Origin: Anaerolineae bacterium
GTDB taxonomy: Bacteria; Chloroflexota; Anaerolineae; UBA1429
DNA: 12,097 bases
Assembly (NCBI GenBank): GCA_007123335.1
Contig: SKLG01000225.1
Span: 1-12,097 of the forward strand
Direction: 5' to 3'
Shown: piece by piece, positions 4,988 through 12,097 of the stretch
Layout of the letters: the number at the start of each line of letters is the position of its first letter
Position numbering within the stretch: the first letter of the stretch is position 1
Made by a program: the position numbers and the translations under genes
The notes under the pieces: generated by a model
The model's database searches: none
Seen by the model: the letters and a program-made list of their open reading frames with translations, nothing else
Told to the model about the DNA's origin: nothing

Positions 4988-6403
4988 ATGATCGTGATGA
5001 AATTCGGTGGCAGCTCGGTGGGCACCGGCGAGCGCATCGCCAACGTGGCGCGCATCGCCGCTGACGTGACCGAGCGACGTGGCACTCCGCCGGTGGTCGT
5101 GGTTTCGGCGATGAGCGGCGTCACCGACGCCCTGCGTCGCGCCGCCACCACTGCCACGGCGGGCGATCAGGATACCTTTCACCTCATCCGCGACGAGCTG
5201 CAACAGCGGCACAAACAGGCCATCGACGATTGCGTCTCGGACATGGAGCACGCCCGAGCACTGCGCGCCGAGATCGAAAGCCTGCTCAACTGGTTCGAGA
5301 CCCTCTGCCAGAGTATCTATACGCTGGGCGAGCTGACCCCACGGGGGATGGACGTGGTCTCGGGGTTGGGGGAGCGTCTCTCGGCCCGCGTCGTGGCGGC
5401 GGCCATGCGCAGCCAGGGCCTCAAGGCGCGAACCGTCGAGGCCACCGAGATCATTGTGACGGATAACAAGTTCGGCAACGCGACCCCGCTCTTTCCCGAG
5501 ACCCGCGAGCGGGTTCAGCGCCGGATAGTGCCGCTGGTGGAAGTTGGCGTCATCCCCGTCGTGACCGGGTTCATCGGCGCGACCCTTGATGGCGTGCTCA
5601 CCACCTTGGGGCGCGGCAGCAGCGACTTTTCGGCCACCGTCCTGGGCAGCGCCCTGGACGCCGAGGAGGTCTGGATCTGGACCGACGTCGACGGCGTCAT
5701 GACCGCCGACCCGCGCATCGTCTCCCAGGCGCGGACGTTGCCCAGCATCTCTTACTCCGAGGTCGCCGAGCTGTCCTATTTCGGCGCCAAGGTGCTCCAT
5801 CCCAGCACCATCCAGCCTGTCTCCTCCAGGGGCATCCCGGTGCGGGTGCTGAATTCGCTGCGGCCAGAGAATCCTGGCACGTTGATCACCAACGACGCCG
5901 TGGATGAGCCGCTGGTCAAGGGGATCACCGCCATCCGCGATCTGAGCCTGATCACCATCGCCGGGCCGGGGATGCAGGGCGTGCCCGGTGTGGCCGGCCG
6001 CGCCTTTGGCTCGGTGGCCCGCAGCGGGGTCAGCGTGCTCATGATCACCCAGTCCTCCTCAGAGCAGAGCATCTGCTTTGTCGTGCGCACGGTAGATCAC
6101 TCTGCCGTGGTGCAGAGCGCCGGCGCCGAGTTTGAGCTGGAGCTGATGCGCGGCGACATTGACGCCGTCACCAGTCAGGATGAGGTGGCCATCATCGCCG
6201 TCGTCGGCGCCGGAATGCGCGGCAAGCCGGGCATCGCCTACCACATCTTTGGCGCGGTGGCCGAAAGGGGGATCAACATCCTCTCTATCGCTCAGGGCTC
6301 GTCCGAGTACAACCTGTCGATGGTGGTCTCGCATCAGGATGTGGACGAGGGCGTGCGCGCCATCCATCAACAGTTCGGCCTGGATAGGATTGGAGGCGGA
6401 TGA
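4988..6403 (+). CDS. lysC: Aspartate kinase (monofunctional, two ACT domains)
   Basis: The enzyme phosphorylates L-aspartate to 4-phospho-aspartate, the committed step to lysine, threonine, methionine and diaminopimelate, in the cytoplasm. The 471-aa protein starts MIVMKFGGSSVG, with GGAGG (4976-4980) 7 nt upstream of the ATG. An in-frame ATG at 4751 lacks an SD and adds unrelated sequence. The kinase domain covers about residues 1-290 and contains KFGGSSVG (5-12) and GRGSSD (208-213), followed by a TDVDGVMTADPR segment. Two ACT domains follow (about 318-390 and 398-465), with GPGMQGVPG, VLMITQSSSE and VGAGMRGKPG. The VLMITQSSSE style resembles kinases of the ThrA/MetL and AK-III type, suggesting allosteric feedback by threonine or lysine. 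Which one cannot be read from the sequence. It is first in an operon with asd, its pathway partner. The symbol follows common usage. Confidence 0.96.
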   Translation: MIVMKFGGSSVGTGERIANVARIAADVTERRGTPPVVVVSAMSGVTDALRRAATTATAGDQDTFHLIRDELQQRHKQAIDDCVSDMEHARALRAEIESLLNWFETLCQSIYTLGELTPRGMDVVSGLGERLSARVVAAAMRSQGLKARTVEATEIIVTDNKFGNATPLFPETRERVQRRIVPLVEVGVIPVVTGFIGATLDGVLTTLGRGSSDFSATVLGSALDAEEVWIWTDVDGVMTADPRIVSQARTLPSISYSEVAELSYFGAKVLHPSTIQPVSSRGIPVRVLNSLRPENPGTLITNDAVDEPLVKGITAIRDLSLITIAGPGMQGVPGVAGRAFGSVARSGVSVLMITQSSSEQSICFVVRTVDHSAVVQSAGAEFELELMRGDIDAVTSQDEVAIIAVVGAGMRGKPGIAYHIFGAVAERGINILSIAQGSSEYNLSMVVSHQDVDEGVRAIHQQFGLDRIGGG

Positions 6404-6405
6404 TG
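6392..6405 (+). promoter_or_regulatory. SD and start/stop overlap between aspartate kinase and asd
   Basis: GGAGG (6392-6396) lies inside the last kinase codons. Two adjacent ATGs follow at 6400 and 6403. The first overlaps the kinase stop (TGA 6401-6403) and is only 3 nt from the SD. The second is 6 nt away and so better placed. Either way the two genes are translationally coupled. Confidence 0.7.
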
Positions 6406-7491
6406 GCATCCCAGATACAACCGCATTCCCCCAGGCAGCCCATCGCGGTGGGTATCTTGGGCGCCACCGGCGCCGTGGGCCAGCGCTTTGTCCAGTTGTT
6501 GGCCGATAACCCCTGGTTTCAGATCACGGCGTTGGCTGCCTCCGAGCGCTCGACGGGTCAACGCTACGCGGAGGCATGCACCTGGCGGCTCTCCTCCGAT
6601 TGCCCTGTCGCGGTTCGTGATCTGCCCGTACAGCCCTGCGAGCCGGGCCTCGATTGCCAGATCGTTTTTTCGGCGCTGCCCTCATCGGCCGCCCGCGAGG
6701 TAGAAGAGCAATTCGCCGCGGCGGGCTATGGCGTGCTGAGCAACGCCAGTACCCATCGTATGGATGCCGACGTGCCTCTGCTCATCCCCGAGGTCAATCC
6801 TGACCATTTGGGCTTGATCGAGGTACAACGCCAGCGGCGCGGCTGGGGAAAGGGCTTTATCGTCACCGACCCCAACTGCTCGACGGTGGGCGCCACCCTG
6901 GCGCTCAAGCCGCTCTACGACGCGTTTGGCGTGCGCCGCGCCGTCATTACCACCATGCAGGCCCTCTCCGGCGCCGGCTATCCCGGCGTGCCCGCCCTCG
7001 ACATCCTGGACAACGTCATCCCCTACATCGGCGGCGAGGAGGACAAGTTGGTTCACGAGCCGCGCAAACTCCTGGGCGCCTGGTCGCCGGAAGAGGGGAG
7101 GGTGATCCCGGCGGAGCTGCGCATCAGCCCCTCCTGTAATCGGGTGGCCACCCGCGACGGGCATCTGGAGACGATCTCGGTCGAGTTTGAGCGCCGGGTC
7201 GGGGTGGATGACGTCATCACCGCGCTGCGTGATTTTCGCAGTGTGCCCTATGCGCTGGGCTGCCCCTCCGCCGTGGAGCCGACCATCGTCGTGCGCCAGG
7301 AGCCGGACCGCCCGCAGACGCGCATCGATCGCGACGCAGGCCGGGGCATGGCCATCACCGTCGGGCGGGTGCGTCCGTGCGAGGTGCTGGATGCTAAGTT
7401 CGTCGTACTCGCTCACAACACCATTCGCGGCGCCGCTGGCGGCTCGATTCTGAACGCCGAACTCATGATCGCACGGGGGATGATCGCATGA
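6400..7491 (+). CDS. asd: Aspartate-semialdehyde dehydrogenase (archaeal/fungal-type)
   Basis: It reduces 4-phospho-aspartate with NADPH to aspartate semialdehyde and phosphate, the reaction after aspartate kinase. The 363-aa product (362 if the ATG at 6403 is used, which fits the SD better) has the NADP-binding start VGILGATGAVGQRF, then FSALPSSAA. The catalytic Cys160 lies in DPNCSTVG and the catalytic His255 in TRDGHLET (numbering from 6400). The PNCST context and the inserted ALSGAGYPGVPALDI loop fit the archaeal/yeast branch rather than the E. coli branch. Domain order and length are complete. The start overlaps the kinase stop, and the stop overlaps the ATG of the next gene, so the three genes form one tightly coupled transcription unit. 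Confidence 0.96.
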   Translation: MMASQIQPHSPRQPIAVGILGATGAVGQRFVQLLADNPWFQITALAASERSTGQRYAEACTWRLSSDCPVAVRDLPVQPCEPGLDCQIVFSALPSSAAREVEEQFAAAGYGVLSNASTHRMDADVPLLIPEVNPDHLGLIEVQRQRRGWGKGFIVTDPNCSTVGATLALKPLYDAFGVRRAVITTMQALSGAGYPGVPALDILDNVIPYIGGEEDKLVHEPRKLLGAWSPEEGRVIPAELRISPSCNRVATRDGHLETISVEFERRVGVDDVITALRDFRSVPYALGCPSAVEPTIVVRQEPDRPQTRIDRDAGRGMAITVGRVRPCEVLDAKFVVLAHNTIRGAAGGSILNAELMIARGMIA

Positions 7492-8606
7492 CCTGGCAAC
7501 GAGGCACACTGGCCGATGTGATGGACGACTGGCTGGTCTACCGTAACCTGGAACCGATAGACCCTCGCGTGCCGGGGTTGCGGCAGGCGTGGGCCGAGAT
7601 CGGTTTCGATCACTATGCCCTGCCGCGCAAGACCACTCCCGAATACGCGGCGGCGCTCTATCATTTCTTGACGGCGACGCAAGCGGCGCGCGGCGTTGCG
7701 CCGTTGCAGCGCCTGCTCTTTATCGGCGACACGCTGATGAACGACGGCACGGCGGCGCGCAACCTCGGCCGCTATCTGCCCATGATGGGCTTTATCGGCG
7801 CGGAGCGGCCAGGCGAATCGCCGCGATTTGAGCTCAACAACGGGCTGATGGTGGCCAACCGTTGGGGCCACCTGGCCGATTTTCTGCGCTGGGTGCGCGA
7901 GGCGGGGCTGGTCTGGGACGAGCGGACGGCGCTGCTCATCGACCTGGACAAGACCTCCCTGGGCGCCCGAGGGCGCAACGACAAGGTCATCGACGCCGCC
8001 CGCGTCGAGGCGGTGGAAAGCACCATGCGCGAGGCGCTGGGCGATGGGTTCGACGTGGACGCCTTTCGCGCCGTTTATGATCCTCTGAATCAGCCCGCGT
8101 ATCACTCCTTTACCGCCGACAATCAGGATTATCTGGCCTACATCTGCCTGATGGTGCTCGGCGGGGTGTGCGGCGCCGAGGAGCTATGGGCCGGGCTGCG
8201 CAGCCAAGCGCTGCACACCATCGACGACCTGGTGGCCCTGGCCGAATCGCGGCGCTCGTGTATGTCGGTCGGCCTTCTGGCCGCTCACAACGAGGTCCGC
8301 CAGGGGATCGCGGATGGGGACCCGACCCCGTTCAAGGCGTTCCGGCGCGACGAGTATTTCAGGACGGTGGCGCGCATGGACGTCCTACCCAACGGCGCGA
8401 CCGAGCGCGAGGTGCTGGCCGGCGAGATCGTCCTCACCGCCGAGGTGCTCTCGGTGGCCCGCCGCATGCGCGAGAGTGGGGTGCTGGTATTCGGCCTCTC
8501 GGACAAGCCCGATGAGGCGTCGATCCCCCTACCCGAGGACGCTCGGCACGGCTACCGGGCCATCCATCGCACGCCGATGAAGATTGTGGGACAGGAGCTG
8601 TTCTAG
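7488..8606 (+). CDS. HAD-like protein with circularly permuted motif order; function unknown
   Basis: I do not recognise a named family for this 372-aa protein. Its start (ATG 7488) overlaps the asd stop as ATGA. HAD-phosphatase motifs are visible but out of order. K48 in RKTTPEYAAAL resembles motif III (KPxPEIF..AL). LLFIGDTLMND (G80, D81, D86) resembles motif IV. LLIDLDKTSLG (D152, D154, T156) resembles motif I DxDxT with the nucleophile Asp and acid/base Asp. VLVFGLSDKP (S338) resembles motif II, near the C-terminus. About 180 mostly helical residues lie between motifs I and II, the place of a cap domain. The order III-IV-I-cap-II is what a circular permutation of a HAD fold would give, and all catalytic positions are filled. 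There is no signal peptide or membrane helix, so it is likely cytosolic. Coupling to lysC-asd suggests a phosphatase related to that pathway, but this is inference. Confidence 0.6.
   Translation: MTWQRGTLADVMDDWLVYRNLEPIDPRVPGLRQAWAEIGFDHYALPRKTTPEYAAALYHFLTATQAARGVAPLQRLLFIGDTLMNDGTAARNLGRYLPMMGFIGAERPGESPRFELNNGLMVANRWGHLADFLRWVREAGLVWDERTALLIDLDKTSLGARGRNDKVIDAARVEAVESTMREALGDGFDVDAFRAVYDPLNQPAYHSFTADNQDYLAYICLMVLGGVCGAEELWAGLRSQALHTIDDLVALAESRRSCMSVGLLAAHNEVRQGIADGDPTPFKAFRRDEYFRTVARMDVLPNGATEREVLAGEIVLTAEVLSVARRMRESGVLVFGLSDKPDEASIPLPEDARHGYRAIHRTPMKIVGQELF
8603..8606. other. CTAG palindrome providing stop codons on both strands
   Basis: TAG at 8604-8606 ends the plus-strand HAD-like gene. 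The complement of 8603-8605 is TAG and ends the minus-strand glycosyltransferase. The two convergent genes overlap by four bases, leaving no room for a terminator between them. Confidence 0.9.
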
Positions 8607-9863
8607 CGGTTGAGGACGATCTCCTCCACGGCGGCCACTGCGACTGCGATCCCATCCTCGGCGCGGATCGTCGCTCCCAGGCGGGCCGCACGTTCGCGCA
8701 TGGCCTGGTCGCCCACCGCCTGGGCAATAGCTTGACCAAGGTTCTCGGCGGTCAACTTATGACGCGGGATCGGCGTCGGCCCCACTCCCAGCTCGGCGAC
8801 GCGCCGCCCCCAAAAGGGCTGATCGCCGTGGAAAGGGATGACGATGGTCGGCACTCCGGCGCGCAGACCGGCGGCTGTGGTGCCCGCGCCGCCATGATGC
8901 ACGACGGCAGCAACCCGGCGAAAGAGCCAGGCATGGGGCACCGACTCGGTCATGACCAGCGCATCGGGCAGATCGCGCTCGCGCAGACCGCTCCATCCTG
9001 ACAGGATGATGGCCCGTTGCCCTGCGCGTCTAAGCGCCTGCACCACGAGATTGGCAGTCTTCTCCGGCTTGCGCGCACCCATGCTGCCAAAGCCGATATA
9101 GACAGGCGGCGGGCCGGCCTGTAAAAAGGCCTCTAACGCCGGTGGCGGGCTCCAGTCGGCCTCCTGATCCAGGAACCAGTAGCCAGTGACACGAATCGAT
9201 GCGCCCCAATCAGTCGGTCGAGCCAACACCGCCGGGCTTATGCCATAGAGCATCGGTCTCCGGTCGAGTTCACGGAAAGGCCCCCAAAAGGACGAGGCGG
9301 ACAGCCCAAGGAATTGGCACACCAGCTTGTCAGCGGGGCGATAGGCCTGCCAGACGATCTGACGCGAAAGATGGTGCGAGAGGCGGTTGGTCGCGCCCTG
9401 GATACCGGCGGGGAACGCGGGGAGTAGAGTGCCAGGAAAGGCACTCGTGGGCGTAAAGGGCACGTTGAGCGCGGGGAGAAAGGGGATGCCCTGCGCCTCG
9501 GAGATGGCAGCGGCCACAAACAGGCCGCCGATGCCCGCCAACACCAACTCTCTATCGCCACTCGCCGTCAAGCCTCGCTCCGCCAGATGTCGCACGTTGG
9601 CCTTGAGCGCCTTGGCCATCTGGGCCATAGAGGTGAGCAGGCCGGCCCTGTTCAAGGACTTGGCGCATCTTGTCGTGTTGAACGATCTCTTGGGTGCTGA
9701 TCTCAAGGGGCCAGAATTCGAGGCCATGCCCATCCACGAGGGCCGCAAAGTTCTGGTGGGTCACCATCCTAACGTGATGACCAGCCTTGCTCAAGCCCTT
9801 GCCCAGCGCGACGTAGGGCTGTACGTCTCCGCGACTGCCGGGGGCGATGATGACGATGCGCAT
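8603..9863 (-). pseudogene. GT1/UGT-like glycosyltransferase broken by a one-base frameshift
   Basis: The N-terminus MRIVIIAPGSRGDVQPYVAL starts at 9863 with AAGGAGAT (complement of 9871-9878) as SD and reads about 70 codons in one frame. Homology then switches to another frame near 9640-9650 (EQG to AGLLTSMAQMAKAL) and continues to 8603. Total length is 1261 nt, i.e. 420 codons plus one base. One extra C in CCC at 9646-9648 would explain it. The rest is complete: a GT-B fold with VYIGFGSMG and the nucleotide-sugar site VHHGGAGTTAAGLRAGVP, then PFHGDQPFWG. This resembles sterol/macrolide-type UDP-glycosyltransferases, which move a sugar from UDP-sugar to a lipid or small molecule. It may be a recent pseudogene or a sequencing error; the intact sequence on both sides favours a recent or technical event. 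Confidence 0.85.
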
Positions 9864-10024
9864 CGAAAAGATCTCCTTCGCGTGGGTGGCATTCAGCCGG
9901 GCACACCGAGACACATCAAGACACGAGAGATCCCAGTGTGGCGAGAAAACGCAGCCCGACGGCACCTACTCGATCAGCAGACCTCACTGACGACATTGTA
10001 GAGCTGATCTATCCGCTAGCCATG
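9864..10024. other. Upstream region of the glycosyltransferase gene
   Basis: No gene is evident. On the minus strand a TACAAT (complement of 9995-10000) is a 5-of-6 match to a -10, but no good -35 lies at 16-18 nt. If used, it gives a leader of about 125 nt. No other structure stands out. Confidence 0.3.
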
Positions 10025-10094
10025 CCCCTCCCAAAGGTCCCCCAACGAACATCTTGCCTTCCCATGAACCCCATCAGGGGACCTTTGGGAGGGG
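10025..10094. repeat. Perfect 18-bp inverted repeat with 34-nt centre
   Basis: CCCCTCCCAAAGGTCCCC (10025-10042) and GGGGACCTTTGGGAGGGG (10077-10094) are exact inverted copies with no mismatch, separated by 34 nt. The element lies 9 bp beyond the stop of the sugar kinase gene and upstream of the glycosyltransferase. The stem would be very stable in RNA on either strand, but no T-run follows on either side, so it is not a standard terminator. It could be an mRNA-end stabiliser, a small non-autonomous mobile element or a protein site. Confidence 0.7.
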
Positions 10095-10103
10095 AGGAGA
10101 GCA

Positions 10104-11171
10104 TCACACCCCGTCCCCATCCCGACTCCACACCCGCAGCCCCTGCCGGCTCAGGTAGACGGGGATGTTCTGAAAGAGGGGATTCGTGCCCTCGATGGCG
10201 CGGATCATGGCACGCTTGCGGCTCATGGAGGAGCCGCAGAGCAGCGTCAGGCTGCCCCCCTCACCGCCGGCGCCGTTGACCTTCCAGCCCAGCGCCCCAT
10301 ACTCGCGGGCGATGTCAATGATCTGCTGCGCGTCGCGGCTGACGAGTTGGGCGTGGAGGTTGCGCTGCCCTTCGGTGTTGTCGCGCATGGCCTGGCCCAG
10401 CTCGACGAAATCGCCGGCATAGAGGGCGTCGCGCGAGCGCTCCGCCGTCCGCCGCAGGGCGTCCAGCTTGGGGTTCTCCGGCCCGGCGTCCTCTAGCCCG
10501 TGGATCACCATCTCGTGCACCGCCGACGAGCTGTGCGAGCGCCCCAAAAAGATGAGCACCAGCCGCCGCTCCAGCTCCCACCAGATATCATTAGAGACCT
10601 GGATCGGCGACACGGCGGCATAGGGATAGTTGAACATCTCGACATAGTTCACCCCACCAAAGGCGGCGCAGAGCTGATCCTGAATGCCGCTTTGCTGGCC
10701 GAGCATCTCGGTTTCGATGCGGTGAGCGACATAGGCCACCTCTAGCGGCGCGATGCGCCCCGGGGTGAGCTGGTCCAACGCGCCGATAAGCGCCACCGAC
10801 ACCGACGCCGACGTGCCGGTGGAGCAGCCCGCCGGCGCCTCGGAGTATATAGAGATCTGCACCGAGAGGTCATCGGGCACGCCCATATAGTCGATGGCCG
10901 CCTCCAAAAGGGGGTGATGGATCCACTCTTGGCGCTCGTGGCGCGGCATGACGGCATAGCGGTCGCCAAAGTTCTCGGCGTGAAGGATGCAGCGGTACTC
11001 GCGGGCATGGCGCGGATAGACGTCGATCTGCACCTCGACGTAGGGATAGACGCCGATGTTGAATATCTTGCCATGCTCGGCGAACCAGGTATCGGTCCAG
11101 CCGCCATTGTCGCACACCCGAATGGGGGCTACGCTGTTGATGATGCGGGCGGGCGTCTGGGGGTTGGTCAT
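10104..11171 (-). CDS. GHMP-family sugar kinase
   Basis: This 355-aa kinase of the galactokinase/homoserine/mevalonate family would use ATP to phosphorylate a sugar or sugar phosphate in the cytosol. The start is ATG at 11171 because GGGAG (complement of 11180-11184) lies 8 nt upstream; the in-frame TTG at 11186 has no better site. Motif 1 includes APIRVCDNGGWTDTW (GGWTD at 23-27). Motif 2, the ATP loop, is EAPAGCSTGTSAS at 111-123. Motif 3 is KVNGAGGEGGSLTLL, starting at Lys297. The GGWTDT form and the GCSTGTSAS loop resemble D-glycero-D-manno-heptose 7-phosphate kinase (HddA) and the kinase domain of fucokinase, so a heptose, fucose or arabinose-like substrate is likely. The exact one is not determinable. 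It starts 33 nt after the oxidoreductase stop, so both are probably one operon. Confidence 0.88.
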   Translation of the reverse strand: MTNPQTPARIINSVAPIRVCDNGGWTDTWFAEHGKIFNIGVYPYVEVQIDVYPRHAREYRCILHAENFGDRYAVMPRHERQEWIHHPLLEAAIDYMGVPDDLSVQISIYSEAPAGCSTGTSASVSVALIGALDQLTPGRIAPLEVAYVAHRIETEMLGQQSGIQDQLCAAFGGVNYVEMFNYPYAAVSPIQVSNDIWWELERRLVLIFLGRSHSSSAVHEMVIHGLEDAGPENPKLDALRRTAERSRDALYAGDFVELGQAMRDNTEGQRNLHAQLVSRDAQQIIDIAREYGALGWKVNGAGGEGGSLTLLCGSSMSRKRAMIRAIEGTNPLFQNIPVYLSRQGLRVWSRDGDGV

Positions 11172-11204
11172 GATGTGATCTCCCAAGGGTTCGACATAGC
11201 TTGG

Positions 11205-12097
11205 CTACACCGCCACCGGCCGACCGCCAGCCCTGTCCGAGGCAAAGCAGGCGTCGATAACGCGCATCGTCGCATCCAACGGCTCCCAGCCAAAGGCGGG
11301 CTCTTGCAGGCCACGGATGGCCCGCGAGGCGTCCTCGACCTCGAGCATGTAGGTGTCCACCAGATCGACGACGATCTCCTCGGTCTTGTTCTCGGCGGTG
11401 AGCCACAGCCGGGCCGTGTCGCCGCGCCCGAGAAAGCCGTCGAGCGCCTCCAACACGCCTTTGGCGCCGACGACGCGGAAAAAGGTGCCCCCCGACGAGC
11501 GAAAGCCGGGCATGATGGTGGCCAACAGGCCGTCGCCAAAGTCGAGCCAGGCGGCGCCGCCCATGTCCACGTTGTATTTATCCGACCAGACCAGGCACGT
11601 CGATGCGGTGCGCGGCTCGCGGCCGGCGAGCATTCGCGCCGAGTTGATGCAGTAGCAGCCCACGTCATACATAGCGCCGCCCCCAGCCTCGGGCTGCAAG
11701 CGAATGTTCTCGGGGTTATCGGCCATGACAAAGCTAAAGGCGGTATGGATCTGGCGCAGCTCGCCGATGCGACCCTCCCGCAGCAGCTCTATCGCCTGCT
11801 GGGTGACGGGGCCAAAACGGTACATGAACGCCTCCAGCAGCAGGCGACCGGCGGCCTTGGCCGCGGCCTCCATCTCTCGCGCCTCCTCGGCGTTCATGGC
11901 GATGGGCTTTTCACACAAGACATCCTTGCCCGCCTGCACCGCCTTGATGGACCACTCTTTGTGCATGTGGTTGGGCAGAGGGATATAGATCGCCTCGACA
12001 TCGGGATCGGCCAGCAGGGCCTCGTAGGAGCCATACGCCTTGGACGCCGAGAACTGTTGCGCCGTGGCGTCGGCCTTTTCCGGCGAGCGGCTGGCCA
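11205..12097 (-). CDS. Gfo/Idh/MocA-family oxidoreductase, 5' partial
   Basis: The gene runs off the right edge. The minus-strand frame stays open from 12097 through ASRSPEKADATAQQF and YIPLPNHMHKEW, so the Met at 11966 is internal. The missing part is the N-terminal Rossmann glycine loop. Visible are the end of the NAD(P)-binding domain, with the LCEKPIAMN segment carrying the conserved catalytic Lys of EKP, and the C-terminal substrate domain with GGGAMYDVGCYCINSARML. The DVGCYCIN form is found in the glucose-fructose oxidoreductase / xylose dehydrogenase / dihydrodiol dehydrogenase branch. The likely job is NAD(P)-dependent oxidation or reduction of a sugar hydroxyl. The sugar kinase begins 33 nt downstream, suggesting joint transcription and a common sugar. 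Substrate unknown. Confidence 0.9.
   Translation of the reverse strand, partial: ASRSPEKADATAQQFSASKAYGSYEALLADPDVEAIYIPLPNHMHKEWSIKAVQAGKDVLCEKPIAMNAEEAREMEAAAKAAGRLLLEAFMYRFGPVTQQAIELLREGRIGELRQIHTAFSFVMADNPENIRLQPEAGGGAMYDVGCYCINSARMLAGREPRTASTCLVWSDKYNVDMGGAAWLDFGDGLLATIMPGFRSSGGTFFRVVGAKGVLEALDGFLGRGDTARLWLTAENKTEEIVVDLVDTYMLEVEDASRAIRGLQEPAFGWEPLDATMRVIDACFASDRAGGRPVAV

Noticed and set aside
4880..5800. 306-aa minus-strand open frame opposite aspartate kinase
   Set aside because: Antisense shadow of a highly conserved gene, composition rich in Gly/His/Asp repeats typical of reverse-complement coding in GC-rich genomes.
9387..10001. 204-aa plus-strand open frame opposite the glycosyltransferase
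   Set aside because: It lies antisense to clear GT-B coding sequence, has no domain resemblance and no SD; a shadow of the frameshifted gene in GC-rich DNA.

Overview
The window is GC-rich and gene-dense. It reads like a chromosomal segment of a bacterium, most likely a member of the Chloroflexota (Anaerolineae/Caldilineae-like). That assignment is an inference from gene content and protein style, not from a marker gene. Shine-Dalgarno sites are strong (GGAGG), promoters resemble sigma-70 sites, and TTG is probably used as a start at least once. No rRNA, tRNA, CRISPR array or insertion sequence is visible.

Left part (1-2130): a partial PAS/histidine-kinase-like protein is followed by a tyrosine-recombinase-like protein with its own promoter and a 7-bp inverted repeat over the -10. 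Both proteins keep their fold signatures but have lost most catalytic residues. A strong hairpin plus T-run terminates the second gene. Middle-left (2131-4338): a minus-strand enolase-superfamily sugar-acid dehydratase is divergent from a plus-strand YhfC-type intramembrane metalloprotease. The shared 216-bp region holds promoters on both strands and a 12-nt palindrome. The YhfC promoter implies a start about 26 codons downstream of the longest ORF.

The 649-bp stretch 4339-4987 has no gene. It carries four direct repeats of AATGCCTA/ATATGCCTA at 23, 23 and 33 bp, a run of four hairpins, and a promoter-like site (TTGGTC-17-TATAAT). That site would give the downstream operon an mRNA leader of about 240 nt. 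The operon (4988-8606) is translationally coupled by ATGA overlaps: aspartate kinase, aspartate-semialdehyde dehydrogenase, and a 372-aa protein. In the third protein, HAD-phosphatase motifs occur in the order III-IV-I-II, as if circularly permuted. The first two genes supply aspartate semialdehyde for lysine, threonine and methionine synthesis. The third is unassigned and is the best candidate for something new.

Right part (8603-12097, all minus strand): a GT1/UGT-like glycosyltransferase is broken by a single-base frameshift. A 70-bp element with perfect 18-bp inverted arms follows, then a GHMP sugar kinase and a Gfo/Idh/MocA oxidoreductase cut by the window edge. The last two look like an operon for sugar or sugar-phosphate metabolism. 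The HAD-like gene and the glycosyltransferase converge so tightly that the palindrome CTAG provides both stop codons.
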